A stretch of DNA of 64,000 bases from Cucumis sativus (Eukaryota; Streptophyta; Magnoliopsida; Cucurbitales; Cucurbitaceae). How positions within the stretch are numbered: position 1 is the stretch's first letter; each line of letters opens with the position of its first letter. The position numbers and the translations under genes were made by a program. The stretch lies in assembly GCF_000004075.3 (NCBI RefSeq), contig NC_026657.2, forward strand, positions 30,350,408-30,414,407. The letters are read 5' to 3'. The notes under the pieces were generated by a model that was given only the letters and a program-made list of their open reading frames with translations, did no database searches and was not told the origin of the DNA. Positions 1-10,300 of the stretch are shown here, piece by piece.

Positions 1-544
1 CACTCTTATCCTGGATTCTGATTGTCCTCGACAACTCACAATTCTAACAACTTTGAAATCGCTAGATTTTGTATCATACCCGAATCCGATAGTAACTGCT
101 GCAGCAGCGTAATAATCAGGATCGTCATGATGGCAACCACGAAAGATAAGAATCGATGGTGGAAGTTTATGAAACTGTCTGGTCATAGGATTAACAAGGA
201 ACGCATCGTCACAATCGGAAAGACAAACTAAGCCGTGAGAATGGCCACAAAGTTCTAAAAGTGGATCGATCTCTTGGAATGTCAAATTGATGTCCATAAT
301 AGAACACAGGTCCATTGAGAGAGAATTTGAGGATGGAGAACACAAGTTCTTGTTTGCCAGAGTGGTTGGTGAGGGCACGTTTGATGAGGACATGTTTATG
401 GGGAAAAGAATCTAAGAGATGTTTTGTTACAAATTTAGGATGGTTGATAAGATGATACCAGGATTTGCAAACAGACTTGAATCGAAGAAGAGATTGTGGT
501 GGAAGCTTGGATAGAATTTGAATCACAACATCAGAAACCACCAT
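1..544 (-). pseudogene. F-box/FBA-type protein, frameshifted and cut by the left window edge
   Basis: The start ATG is at 544. The N-terminus is a clear F-box (VVIQILSKLPPQSLLRFKSV, then CKSW and FVTKHLLDSFPHK). F-box proteins give substrate specificity to SCF ubiquitin ligases, with the F-box binding SKP1. The F-box frame runs to a stop at 209, but homology to the family moves to another frame near 300. That second frame reads LELCGHSHGLVCL, then LVNPMTRQFHKLPPS and FGYDTKSSDFKVVRI, the usual start of the F-box-associated (FBA) region, and it stays open to base 1. One indel near 290-310 therefore splits the protein. It could be a real pseudogene or a sequencing error. The C-terminal part lies outside the window. 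Related remnants are at 4302-4745 and 5250-6410. Confidence 0.85.
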
Positions 545-592
545 TATTGTTATGTTTACGATGAAAATACTAACTGTAAGAGAAAAGAGCAA

Positions 593-1877
593 AAATTAAA
601 ATCAATAGAAAAGAATAGAGTGTAAATGTGAAGTTTTACCGTGAAGAATGGTGAGGCTTGCAAAGAATGGAGTGCGGTGGAGATTGGAGATCAATCTACC
701 GTTGTTTCAAACAAGAACCTGAGGGAGGAAATGGAGAAGATGATAGATGTCTTTAGGGTTTTTCCTTTTTCCATATTTGGTTTCTGAGTTGGGTTGCCAT
801 ATCGGGTGACAAAGGGAAATGACCAATTAAAACGTTTCATTTCAAAAAAATCACAAAAATGACAGATCGTTTTTAGGGTTTTTTATTTTCATATTTGGTT
901 TCTTAGTTGGGCTTCCATATATTGTTTAAAGGGTTTTTTGGTTTTTCATTTTCATATTTGGTTTCTTAGTTGGGCTTCCATGTATTTATCTAAAGGGCTT
1001 TTTTGGTTTTTCATTTTCATATTTGGTTTCTTAGTTGGGATGCCATATTCGGCTACTAGATGATGTTGAGCCACCATTATAAGATGCACCCAGATACTTG
1101 CAAAACAATAGTTAGCACTTAATAACTTGAACTCAAAAATACATGTATTAATCATCTTTTTAGAATTAGAATTGTATTGTTTACCTAAGAACTTGGTAAA
1201 ATTTGTCATTTTTAGATCTCACTTTCCCATTCCAAATTTCAAAGTAACCTCTCCATCATTCCGACATTTTTTACATTTCACCAACCTAATCAATTGCCTG
1301 TCAAGTTAGAATTTGCAAGATAATGTAAGCATTTTAAAAGATAAAGACACCCTATATTACCGTTTCTGAAGTTCTTTCGATTAACCCCTTCATCCCCACA
1401 TTTGCTAAACTAAAATAGAAAATTAAATAAACAAATAAAATTTGCAACCGTCGTTCTATTTGTAAATAATAAAATTATCCCCTAAAATCTATCTCACAAT
1501 GAACTATATATATAAACACATGGGATATTTAGGCAGTTGAATATTCACAAGCACGCATTGGGTTACCAAAGCATGAATGGGAAAAAGGGTGTTTAGAATG
1601 GCTAGTGGTTTTTGCCTAAAACCATCACCTACCAAGACCGTCTATATAAGGGCAAGGGCAAATGAGAAGGTTCGAGAAAGCTACATTTGAATATGTAATA
1701 TTAACTAAAATGGATATTTAGCTACCCTACCACTGCTCTCACCTTACTGAATATCCTAAAAACAGGAAAAACTTTGTAAGCTATACACAGACAAAGCTAC
1801 AGAATGATATGGTGGAAGAGAGGAATGGAGAGAGGAAGGGGGAGATTAGAGGGAACCTCACACCCTTCCATGGTTGG
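593..1877. other. Spacer between F-box remnant and IDM1-like remnant
   Basis: No coding region is supported. 593-740 is the 5' flank of the F-box remnant and is nearly the same as the flank of the second copy at about 6430-6600. 772-1050 is a tandem repeat (listed separately). 1100-1877 is AT-rich and shows nothing recognisable. Confidence 0.6.
772..1050. repeat. Imperfect tandem repeat, unit about 63-65 bp
   Basis: The core catatttggtttcttagttg recurs starting near 890, 953 and 1018, with a diverged copy (ctgagttggg) near 772. Each core is followed by ttccat or tgccat and, in the central copies, by an aaagggyttttttgg stretch. The spacing of the last three copies is 63 and 65 bp. Confidence 0.85.
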
Positions 1878-2839
1878 TCACAAGGGAGCACCTACAACCC
1901 GACACGACGGAACCGTTTTCTGAAGCATGGATGTCCCTTTGAATGTCACCATCTGGCAACAACTTCTTCTATAGCTGCTGAGCTGCAGAGAGTCGACACA
2001 GAATTTCATTTAGCCGTGGCTGGAATTCAAACCGTTTCAGATAATGAATATGTGCTATTCTTATGATCCTTGAAGTATGTACCTGGTCTGGTTTTATTCT
2101 CTCAAAACCAAATTTTTCAGTCCAAATGGACTCCGCTTCTTCAGCAGCTGGTAGAACAAGGCATTTGACTTTCAAGAAAGCTAGCAGCCTCTCAATGCAC
2201 GAAAACAATGTTTGGAAGTAGCCCTATCATCGTTACATGTAGAAAAGAGTCAAATCAGAATGGCCAACAGATTGCAAACTCTTGATTAGAAAGTCGAAGA
2301 AGAATTCAAAAGCATTCCAAATTGCTTTACAAACTCGTAATAAGCCATGGTGTAGGGAAAAATCAAAGAACGCAGTATAAGGTAATTGTCACAGGCAAAA
2401 GCAAAAAACAAAAAAGAAATGAAATTGACTGCTCAGACCTTGCCATGGTTACCATTACTTGTCGCAACCAATGGCAGCTCTGCAATATCTTGCCCAAAAA
2501 CTTGAAGGATTGCAGCGGATACAACAAATGAGCTGTGCAATATAAAGAAAGATGTATGTTATTAGACTTTGTAACAGGTAATGGGTCGCATCGATAAGCT
2601 AAGATTCTTACTTGACAATTAATATGGCACAATACATGCCTCCAAACTCTTGTCCACCAACATCCCTCCTGTCAGAGTGACAGATAAGAACACAAAAATA
2701 CATATTACCATTAATAAAACTGGATATGGCCACTACTATTCTTGCCGTCAGACAAAATAATAATGAAATGTGTCACTAACCCATAAACCATGGCTGGAAT
2801 AAGATCACGTCCACGTGTTATATCAACTATAGGATCAAA
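1878..2839 (-). pseudogene. 3' half of an IDM1-like PHD-finger/GNAT protein gene (5' part missing)
   Basis: Five exons join in frame with consensus splice sites: up to 2839-2781, 2668-2612, 2532-2439, 2223-2083 and 1982-1878 (stop TGA). The product contains DLIPAMVYG, GQEFGGMYCAILIV, SAAILQVFGQ, ELPLVATSNGNHGK, GYFQTLFSCIERLLAFLKVK, LVLPAAEEAESIW, FGFERIKPDQ and a C-terminal QMVTFKGTSMLQK. This is the acetyltransferase-like C-terminus of plant nuclear PHD-finger proteins related to INCREASED DNA METHYLATION 1. The PHD fingers and the N-terminal half are absent. Just upstream of FDPIVD the sequence becomes an RNase T2 fragment. I see no stop or frameshift inside these exons, so the truncation may be fairly recent or the piece may be transcribed. 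It could also be the tail of a chimeric gene. Confidence 0.82.
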
Positions 2840-2845
2840 CCGATA

Positions 2846-3085
2846 TTAAAGAAGATGGAAACCTTGGTATATACTATTGTTGACCGACAAAAAAGATAAG
2901 CATGGCCACAAGCCATGAATAGTGAACTTAGCTTGAGGCGGAGTATGACATGGAGAGGCACGAGCGCCAGTATTACATACATTCGACCCCCACTGTTCCA
3001 TGAATTGGAATAACTCAAATGGAACGCCGTCATTAACGAACACCACCAAACTCAAAAAGTAAATAATTAAAATAGATTGAGTCAT
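2846..3085 (-). pseudogene. RNase T2 (S-RNase-type) N-terminal fragment
   Basis: The ORF from the ATG at 3085 encodes 79 aa. Residues 1-22 look like a secretory signal peptide (MTQSILIIYFLSLVVFV). Next come FELFQFMEQWGSNVC, a second Cys in SPCHTPP, and the CAS-I catalytic motif FTIHGLWP at residues 54-61, whose His is the first active-site histidine of RNase T2 enzymes. After GLWP the homology ends, and the frame stops at 2846. CAS-II, the second catalytic His and the disulfide-bonded C-terminal body are missing, so no active RNase can be made. The FTIHGLWP form and the spacing of its cysteines resemble secreted S-RNase-type enzymes more than S-like RNases, which usually have FGIHGLWP. It abuts the IDM1-like exons on the same strand. 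Confidence 0.82.
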
Positions 3086-3163
3086 TGAGAATTGATAGAA
3101 GAGAACAAAACAATGAGATAGAAGAAGGTGAATGGAATGAAGAATAAACGAAGAAAACAAGGG

Positions 3164-3171
3164 TATATATA
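3164..3171 (-). promoter_or_regulatory. TATA box of the RNase T2 fragment
   Basis: TATATATA lies about 80 bp upstream of the RNase ATG on the minus strand. The fragment therefore still carries its core promoter. Confidence 0.5.
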
Positions 3172-3709
3172 GACTTATAATGTGTCACTTATACCAAAAA
3201 TTGTAGAAGTGCTTTTAGAAAAGAGATTCTAATAATGTGGAAGGTAAAACAAATATTAAACTTGAAGAATTAATATTACATCTATTTGTATGTATAATGC
3301 ATTTTAAAATAGTGTGATTAAGGAAAAAATATACATTTTGGGAAGTGTAAAACTAAAACAACACATTATTTCACATCAATAAAACATAAATAAAAAACAA
3401 TGTGATATTTTATATTATGATCAAATCAATTATTCTTTTTTAATAAATTCATCCTATGACATATAAGAATAGAATTCAATAAATAGTAATCATATAACAA
3501 TAGAATTCAATCAACATTAATCATATAACAATTGGATTCAATCCAATAAACAGTAATGGTATGACCCTAGAATTCAATAAATAGTAATAATATATAATGT
3601 TTGTCCACAATAATTAAAATTGCAATGGAAAGAGAAGAGAGATAGTTTTTAATAATAATACTAAAACAACTCCAAAAGAAAAATAAATTAGAAGAATAGA
3701 AAAGGATTT

Positions 3710-3743
<34 letters not shown>

Positions 3744-4301
3744 CGTAAATAAACAAAGTGCGTAATTGGAATTCAAGGTGAAAATAAAAAAATTAATGCA
3801 AAAGTGACAATAATCATTATTAAAAAATCAGAGGCCAACGGAAAAAACAATATATTAATGGTTTCTTAAAAATGCCAACACTAACAAAATAAGCAAACTG
3901 ATATTATTAAATTATTAGCCAACCATAAAAATAGTACTTATATTGTATATATATTTTTAAAGAAAAAACTAATTATTAATATCCATTTAAATTTATTTTG
4001 CTAATTCTATTTAAGTTATTGTGTCTAGGATCCTATCATTATTCATTTGTTAATTTTGTTCACTTAATTTGTTAATATTTCAACAAAAAAATTAAAAAGG
4101 AAAAGATGGTTTTATAAATAGGTTTTGTATTTCTTAAATCTATAGGTTAAAAATAAACATTCCACTCCAAAAGCAATACAAGTTTATAATTGTGTGAAAG
4201 CTAAGCAAGAAACGTCATTTGCTCCATCTAAACAATAATTAAACTTGTTTGAAAAATATATAACTCATATCACTCAAACAATCTACATCAAACAGTATGA
4301 C
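3172..4301. other. AT-rich spacer with short repeats
   Basis: No gene is seen. About 3470-3600 holds an imperfect repeat built on attcaat, aatagtaatcatata and acaat. 3713-3740 is an (AT)n microsatellite. 4130-4300 is the 3' flank of the F-box remnant and matches about 5080-5250 closely. Confidence 0.6.
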
Positions 4302-4745
4302 TTACAATAGTGAAACCCAAAAATTCTGAAAATCATAATTGATTATATCTTTTCCTCCTTCCACTGATACCAAACTCTTAATGAAAATATCATGAGATTC
4401 GAATGTGTGAGGTTTTACATAAGTTACATCTCCTTCTATTTGGAGCTTTTTGAACTGCTGAATTTTATTGTCATACATAATCACACGTCCTTCACTATAT
4501 TCCATTAACAGTTCTTCACAGCTTACAAATAACAATGGATGCTCAACCGTCAATAGCTTTGACCATGAAACAACATCATATTCATCCTTCTCCATCTCCC
4601 AAATGTCAATATTTGTCTCATTACTTGCAAATGAATAGATAAAAAGGACAATGGATCTATTCAAAACCCTTAAACTTATTTTATGCTTTGTGGTATCCAA
4701 TCTCTCCAAGTGAAATTTTACCAAAAATCTCTTTGCTCATGTCAA
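4302..4745 (-). pseudogene. F-box-associated (FBA) C-terminal fragment, copy A
   Basis: The frame ending at 4302 reads SLRVLNRSIVLFIYSF, NIDIWEMEKDEYDVVSWSKL, HPLLFVSCEELL and FKKLQIEGDVTYVKPHTFE. This is the typical C-terminus of FBA-domain F-box proteins. The upstream part (FDMSKEIFGKISL) is in another frame, giving a frameshift near 4715, and nothing of the F-box or middle region precedes it. Homology ends near 4745, followed by a segment carrying a CACTA-like end. It is a partial tandem duplicate of the 3' end of the copy at 5250-6410. Confidence 0.78.
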
Positions 4746-4899
4746 ATGTTACTATAATTTGGTTCACCGGTGGAGATGTGTGGCCATCGATGGAGATGGT
4801 GAAGATTGGGGATGGGGTTATCGTGAAGAGGTAGAGAGAAAGGGGAAAAATAAAAGAAATAAATATTTAATAAAAAGTGGGAGGAAATTGAAATTGGAA

Positions 4900-5033
4900 A
4901 AATTTTGCTAGTTTTAACGACTAATTTTGTTGCAAAAACTATTTAATTTGAAACAGATTAAAAATTAGTCGCTAATAATAATCTTTCCTGACATAACTTT
5001 TTTTGTCACTAAATTATAAATTTCTTGTAGTGG
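4900..5033. mobile_element. CACTA-like transposon end (solo terminus)
   Basis: The minus strand from 5033 begins CACTACAAGAAAT, the classic terminal inverted repeat of En/Spm (CACTA) elements. It is followed by subterminal motifs in both orientations (GCGACTAATTTT near 4960, TTAGTCGTT near 4915). I find no matching left end within this segment, so it looks like a truncated element or MITE end between FBA copies A and B. Confidence 0.6.
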
Positions 5034-5249
5034 ATCACACCAGAATTTCAGTGATGATATCAATAAGGTAAATGCCAATACACATATTTCTTAAATCTCT
5101 ATGTTAAAAGTAACCATTTCCCTCTAAAAGTAATACAAGTTTATAGTGTGAAAGCCAAGTAACCAACTTCATTTGCTCCTTCTAAACTTTACTTAAATCT
5201 ATTTTGAAAAATACTAAAACTAATATCACTCAGACAATATGACTTGCAA

Positions 5250-6410
5250 TGGTGAAACTCGAAAATACTAAAAATCATAATTGATCATATCTCTTTTCCC
5301 TTCCACAAATACCAAACTCTGAATGAAAAGATCATTATCTTCGAACCTGTGAAGTTTTACATAAGTTACATTCCCTTCTATTGTAAGCTTTTTGAACAGT
5401 TGAGTTTTACTGTTATACATAATCACATGTTCTTCACTGGACTCTGATAACAGTTATTCACAGCTTACAAACAACAATGGGTGTTCAACTCCAAAAGTCG
5501 GGTCAATAGTCAAGAGCTTTGACCATGAAACAACACCAGATTAATTCTTCTCCATCTCTCAAATGTTAATATTTCTCATTAGTTTCAAATGGATAAACAA
5601 AAAGAACAGTGGATCTATTCAAAACTCTTAAACTTGTTTTATGCTTTTTGTCATCATAACTCTCCGGTAGTGAAATTTTACCAAAAACCTCTTCACTCAT
5701 GTCAAATGTTTTATATCAAGGTCCACTTCATAAATCATTGATTCACCGTCTCCTCGTCAATAAAATATTCCTTCGTGATACATATGAAATGAAGGTATAA
5801 ATCTTGCTCTGTCACAAAAAGAGGGTGCTTCAAATTCTCTCCCTTTATCTGTGCTTAAATCATAAATCTCCGCTCGCATAATTTGTCCAAAGTATTCTCC
5901 AAATAATCCTCGACAACTCACAATTCTAACAACTTTGAAACTGCTAGATTTTGAATCATACCCGAATCCTATAGTAAATGGTACTGCGAGTAGTCATCAA
6001 AATCGCCACAACGGAAGATAAAAACCGAAGGGAAAAGTTTATGAAACTGTCTAATCATAGGATTAACGAGGGAAGCATCGTCCCAATCAGTAAACAACCT
6101 AAGCCATGAGAACGGCCAAAAATTTCTAAAAGTTGATCAATCTCTTAGGAATGGAAAACTGATGTCAAGAACAAACACAAATTCATTTAGTGAAAATTTG
6201 AGGATGGAGAACACAATTTCTTGTTTGCTAGAGTGGTTGGTGAGGGCACGTTTGATGAGAACATGTTTATGGGGAGAAAAATCTAAGAGATTTTTTGTTA
6301 CAAATTTAGGATGATTGATATGAGCATACCAAGATTTGCAAACCGACTTGAATCGGAGAAGAGATTGTGGTGGAAGCTTGGATAGAATTTGAATCACCAC
6401 ATCACAAAAC
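5250..6410 (-). pseudogene. F-box/FBA gene copy B, degenerate
   Basis: The F-box lies at about 6400-6280 (VVIQILSKLPPQSLLRFKSV, CKSWYAHINHPKF), followed by NPMIRQFHKL near 6060 and an FBA region at 5720-5260. Damage is plain. The position matching the ATG of the first copy reads ATA, followed by a frame change. A stop follows FPFLRD near 6137. In-frame stops interrupt the segments equivalent to SCEELL (near 5457) and MEKNE (near 5540). The 5' flank at about 6430-6600 matches the flank of the first F-box remnant, so the duplication included the promoter. It is not expected to make protein. Confidence 0.85.
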
Positions 6411-6639
6411 CACTATTATTGATGTGTTTACGATGTAAGAGAAAAGAGCAAAAATAAAAATGAATAGAAAAGAATAGAGTGTAAATGTAAAGTTTAACCG
6501 TGAATAATGGTGAGGGTTGCAAATAATGGAGTATATTGTGGAGATTGGAGATCAATCTACCGTCCTTTTGAAGTAGGGCCTGACGGACGAAGTGGAGAAG
6601 ATGACATGTCTTCAAAGTTTTTTTTGACATATGTGCTAT

Positions 6640-7379
6640 AAACTTAATTATTATAACTTGTTTTGTTGTTTTTGCAGTATCCCTATTAACATTGTTATGA
6701 TTTTAATTTTGCATCAACGTGTCACATGATATTTTTTTTATAAGAATAACAGCAGCAGTGGTAATAATAATTACAAAATAGAGATGAGGATCTAAACTTG
6801 TTTGAAATGAATAACTGATATGTTGGATTTTGATACTTAACATTCAAGTTTTATAAATTTAAGTTATTAACATGTGTTGTAAACAAATTTAAGTATTACT
6901 TGTAAATAAAAATACATTTAAAAAACTGATAATTGAAAATATAACAATTAAATTCAAAACAAATTAAGCATGTATTAACATTACAAAAATTACTAACTAT
7001 AACATATTTATATATGACTAATAGATTCTTATGAGACAAATATTTGAACATGATGGATCAATTTCTACAAATAAATATCAATCAAACTCAACTGATTTAC
7101 CCACCAAATTCGATTAAAATTATGATTTCAATATGGAGAAAGAGTAAAACTTTGATCCAAAATAAGAAGGAAGATTGAAAGATAAATGGGGTTCGGTTGT
7201 CGTAAAAAAATCGCGGGTCCGATAGATTGGAAAATGGTACCCTAGGTTGGAGCTCCAACTCTCTCATCAAATTCTCTCCGGTCGGTATTTACATCACGAA
7301 GGAATTTGACTAACCACTATTGCAGCTTCCTCCGTCAATCCACCGGCGACGTGCAGCAATTGATTTTTTCTATTCAAGT
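6640..7379. other. Spacer and 5' flank of Cactin
   Basis: AT-rich to about 7130. It then becomes more GC-rich (about 7190-7379) as the promoter and 5' leader of the Cactin gene. No other gene is seen. Confidence 0.6.
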
Positions 7380-10300
7380 ATGGGTACGCATGGCCGAAGC
7401 AGTGAGAAGAAAAGAGAGAAGACATCATCTTCTCGGACTCGCAGCAGAAGGTTCGACGACTCTGAATCTGATTCCGACGACTCGGATAGTCGGGATTCAT
7501 CGCCGGTAACGAGGTCCCGGAAGCGCAGGGAAAAACGCGATCCTAGTAGAAGCAGTCACCGGAGTCGGCGGCGGAGCTCCTCACGTGGGCGGGATTCCGG
7601 TGATGATAGTTCAAATGATAGTTATGACAGTGATGATGGGGGTCGTAAGAAGAGTAAGTCTTCGAGAAAAGTTACCGAAGAGGAAATTAGCGAATATTTG
7701 GCCAAGAAAGCGCAGAAAAAGGTCCCATTGTGGTTACGTTTTGTTTCCTTAGTGTAATTTGGTTAGTTTTTGTTGATTTCTAGGGTTTCGAACTGTCTTT
7801 CTTTGGGGTTTGCATACTATCTTTCTTATCTTCTATACTATTTCTGTTGTATAGGCCTTACGAGTTGCTAAGAAATTGAAGTCACAGACGGTTTCTGGTT
7901 ATTCTAACGATTCGAATCCATTTGGCGACTCGAATCTGAATGAAAAGTGAGTGGTTTTTCTATTTTCTGCTTCCTAAAACTGCCTACATTTTGCTCGGAT
8001 TATACTTTTTTACTTAGCTTAGTCTGAATTCTGTAGGTCTGATCTTTTAGTTGGAGCCCTTTTTCTGGAGGGTGTCTTCCCCTTTCATTTTATTCCCAAT
8101 GGAAGTCGTTGCTTTTTTTAAAAAAACAAAAAAACTTAGCATAGCATGAATGTAGCATTTCCTAACGTGCGTGTAATTTTCACTGGAGTAATGGCGAATA
8201 TTTGGAAGACAATTCGATAGATGGGTTTTGACACAAATGCTCAATCAAATTTGTTAAGGTGAATACAACTAAATTGTCAAATAGTTCGATGAAGTAGCAT
8301 TCAGTTCTAGGCCTTTCTTTTTGTGTCTATCTATTTTCAGATAGTTTTGATTATAATTATCAGGTATCTGTAAGAGGATTTTATTGCTAGAATTTCAATA
8401 TAATTTAGTGAATTTATTAGTTCCCAGCATTGCTGGATCTTGATTGACCAGCGATTTGATGTCTCAGAATTTCAAAGCAAAATAGAATAATTGAATAGTT
8501 GATTTTTTCTGTGTCCACGACACTCCAATTTGCAGATTTGTTTGGCGGAAGAAAATTGAGCGTGATGTTACTCAAGGCGTGTCACTTGATGCCTTTTCAG
8601 TGAAGGCCGAGAAAAAAAGACAGAGAGAAAGAATGGTATGTGCTTCTAGTACCAATGTTAACCATTTTCTTTTGTTTGTTGTTGAGAAAATAAACTTTCA
8701 TAAATGAAAAGACAAGGGTAGGCTAGACGTAAATAAAGTCTGCAATAAATGGGAGCCAACAAAACAAAGATTTTACAAAATGCAAAATAAAAACTTGTAG
8801 AAAAAGGTTTCAATGAAAGAGCTTTAGGGTTACAACCATGTTGTACCTTGGTTTACATAGGCTCTTCTAGTTCTTAAATGGTGTAGTAATCTTCTATTTG
8901 TTTGTCCTGATAAAGATGCCCATGATGATCTACCGGGTTGGGGTTATCTTGTTCAAGTTTTAATTCTGATGATGGGTTACTTTCTTCATTGCGATATTCA
9001 AAATCTTGATGCAGGCAGAGATTGAAAAGGTGAAGAAAAGGAGGGAGGAAAGGGCTCTTGAAAAAGCACAACATGAGGAAGAAATGGTAATTAGAACATG
9101 GCCTAGGAAAATATTTTTATATTATTTTTATTATACTTTGATAGTTCTGGTCAATTTACATTATCTAAAGTATTGTAGTTTTCTTTCATGGATTAACTCT
9201 ATTTTGCTGGTATAGGCATTGTTAGCTCGAGAACGTGCTCGTGCTGAATTTCAGGACTGGGAGAAAAAGGAAGAAGAGGTGGCAGGCTCACTTGTTATTT
9301 CATTCTGTCTTTTCTTCTATGATAATGCATGTGGTTCCCTATTATTTGCCTGTGCCTTTATTGTACCAACCCTTGGACAGTTACTCAAAGTGAAGTTTTT
9401 GGCCTACAGTTTCATTTTGATCAAAGCAAAGTCAGATCAGAGATAAGAGTTCGTGATGGGCGTTCAAAGCCTATAGATGTTCTGTCCAAGCAACTGAATG
9501 GGTCAGATGATTTTGATATAGTAATTAATGAGCCATACACTGTGTTCAAGGTTAATATCTCTCTGGTTATGATGCTTATGGTTGTTTTAGTTCACTTGTC
9601 TCTCTGTTTAGTGTCACCAAAGAATTCAAATTTTATAAATTAGTGATGTTCTTCTTAGGTGATGATCTTGCAGGCAACCCATTCTTAATCTTCTTCTTCT
9701 GATGACATGTTTGACACAGGGATTGACTGTGAAAGAAATGGAAGAGCTTCGTGATGACATCAAAATGCATCTTGATATGGACAGGGCGACGCCTACACAT
9801 ATCGAGTATTGGGAGGTGAAGATATATATTGATATGTTTTACAAATATTTCAAATTTTTGTAGATGCTAGTATAAAAGGAATTAGGTCAGAGTTTTAATG
9901 TATGTTAATATGCCATGGTTAAGTTACTTGAGGTTGAGTGTTTTCTAGAGGGGTTGGGGGCAAGGAGTGGAGTTTTGAAGTTGCTGCCTCACAGTGTGGA
10001 AAAAATTAATGAATTGTAAAATTGATGTTTTTTAGTCAGACTCCTCCTTAGCCATTAAGGCATATTTTAAAGTCGAACCATGTATTTGGGACGTTCAGTG
10101 CTCACTTTCCTGGTCTTTCCTATCAGTAAGGTGTAGCGTTTGTCTGCTAAGCTAAGCACTGCCTTCGCTGTGTGCAATTTAACAGGCACTTCTGGTGGTT
10201 TGTGATTGGGAACTAGCTGAAGCTCGAAAGAAGGATGCTCTTGATAGAGCCAGAGTTCGTGGTGAGGAGCCTCCTCCTGAGTTGCTTGCAGAAGAAAGGG

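Noticed and set aside
8690..8880. Possible repeat fragment in Cactin intron 3
   Set aside because: It looks vaguely like known plant repeat tails, but I could not identify ends, target-site duplication or coding remnants.
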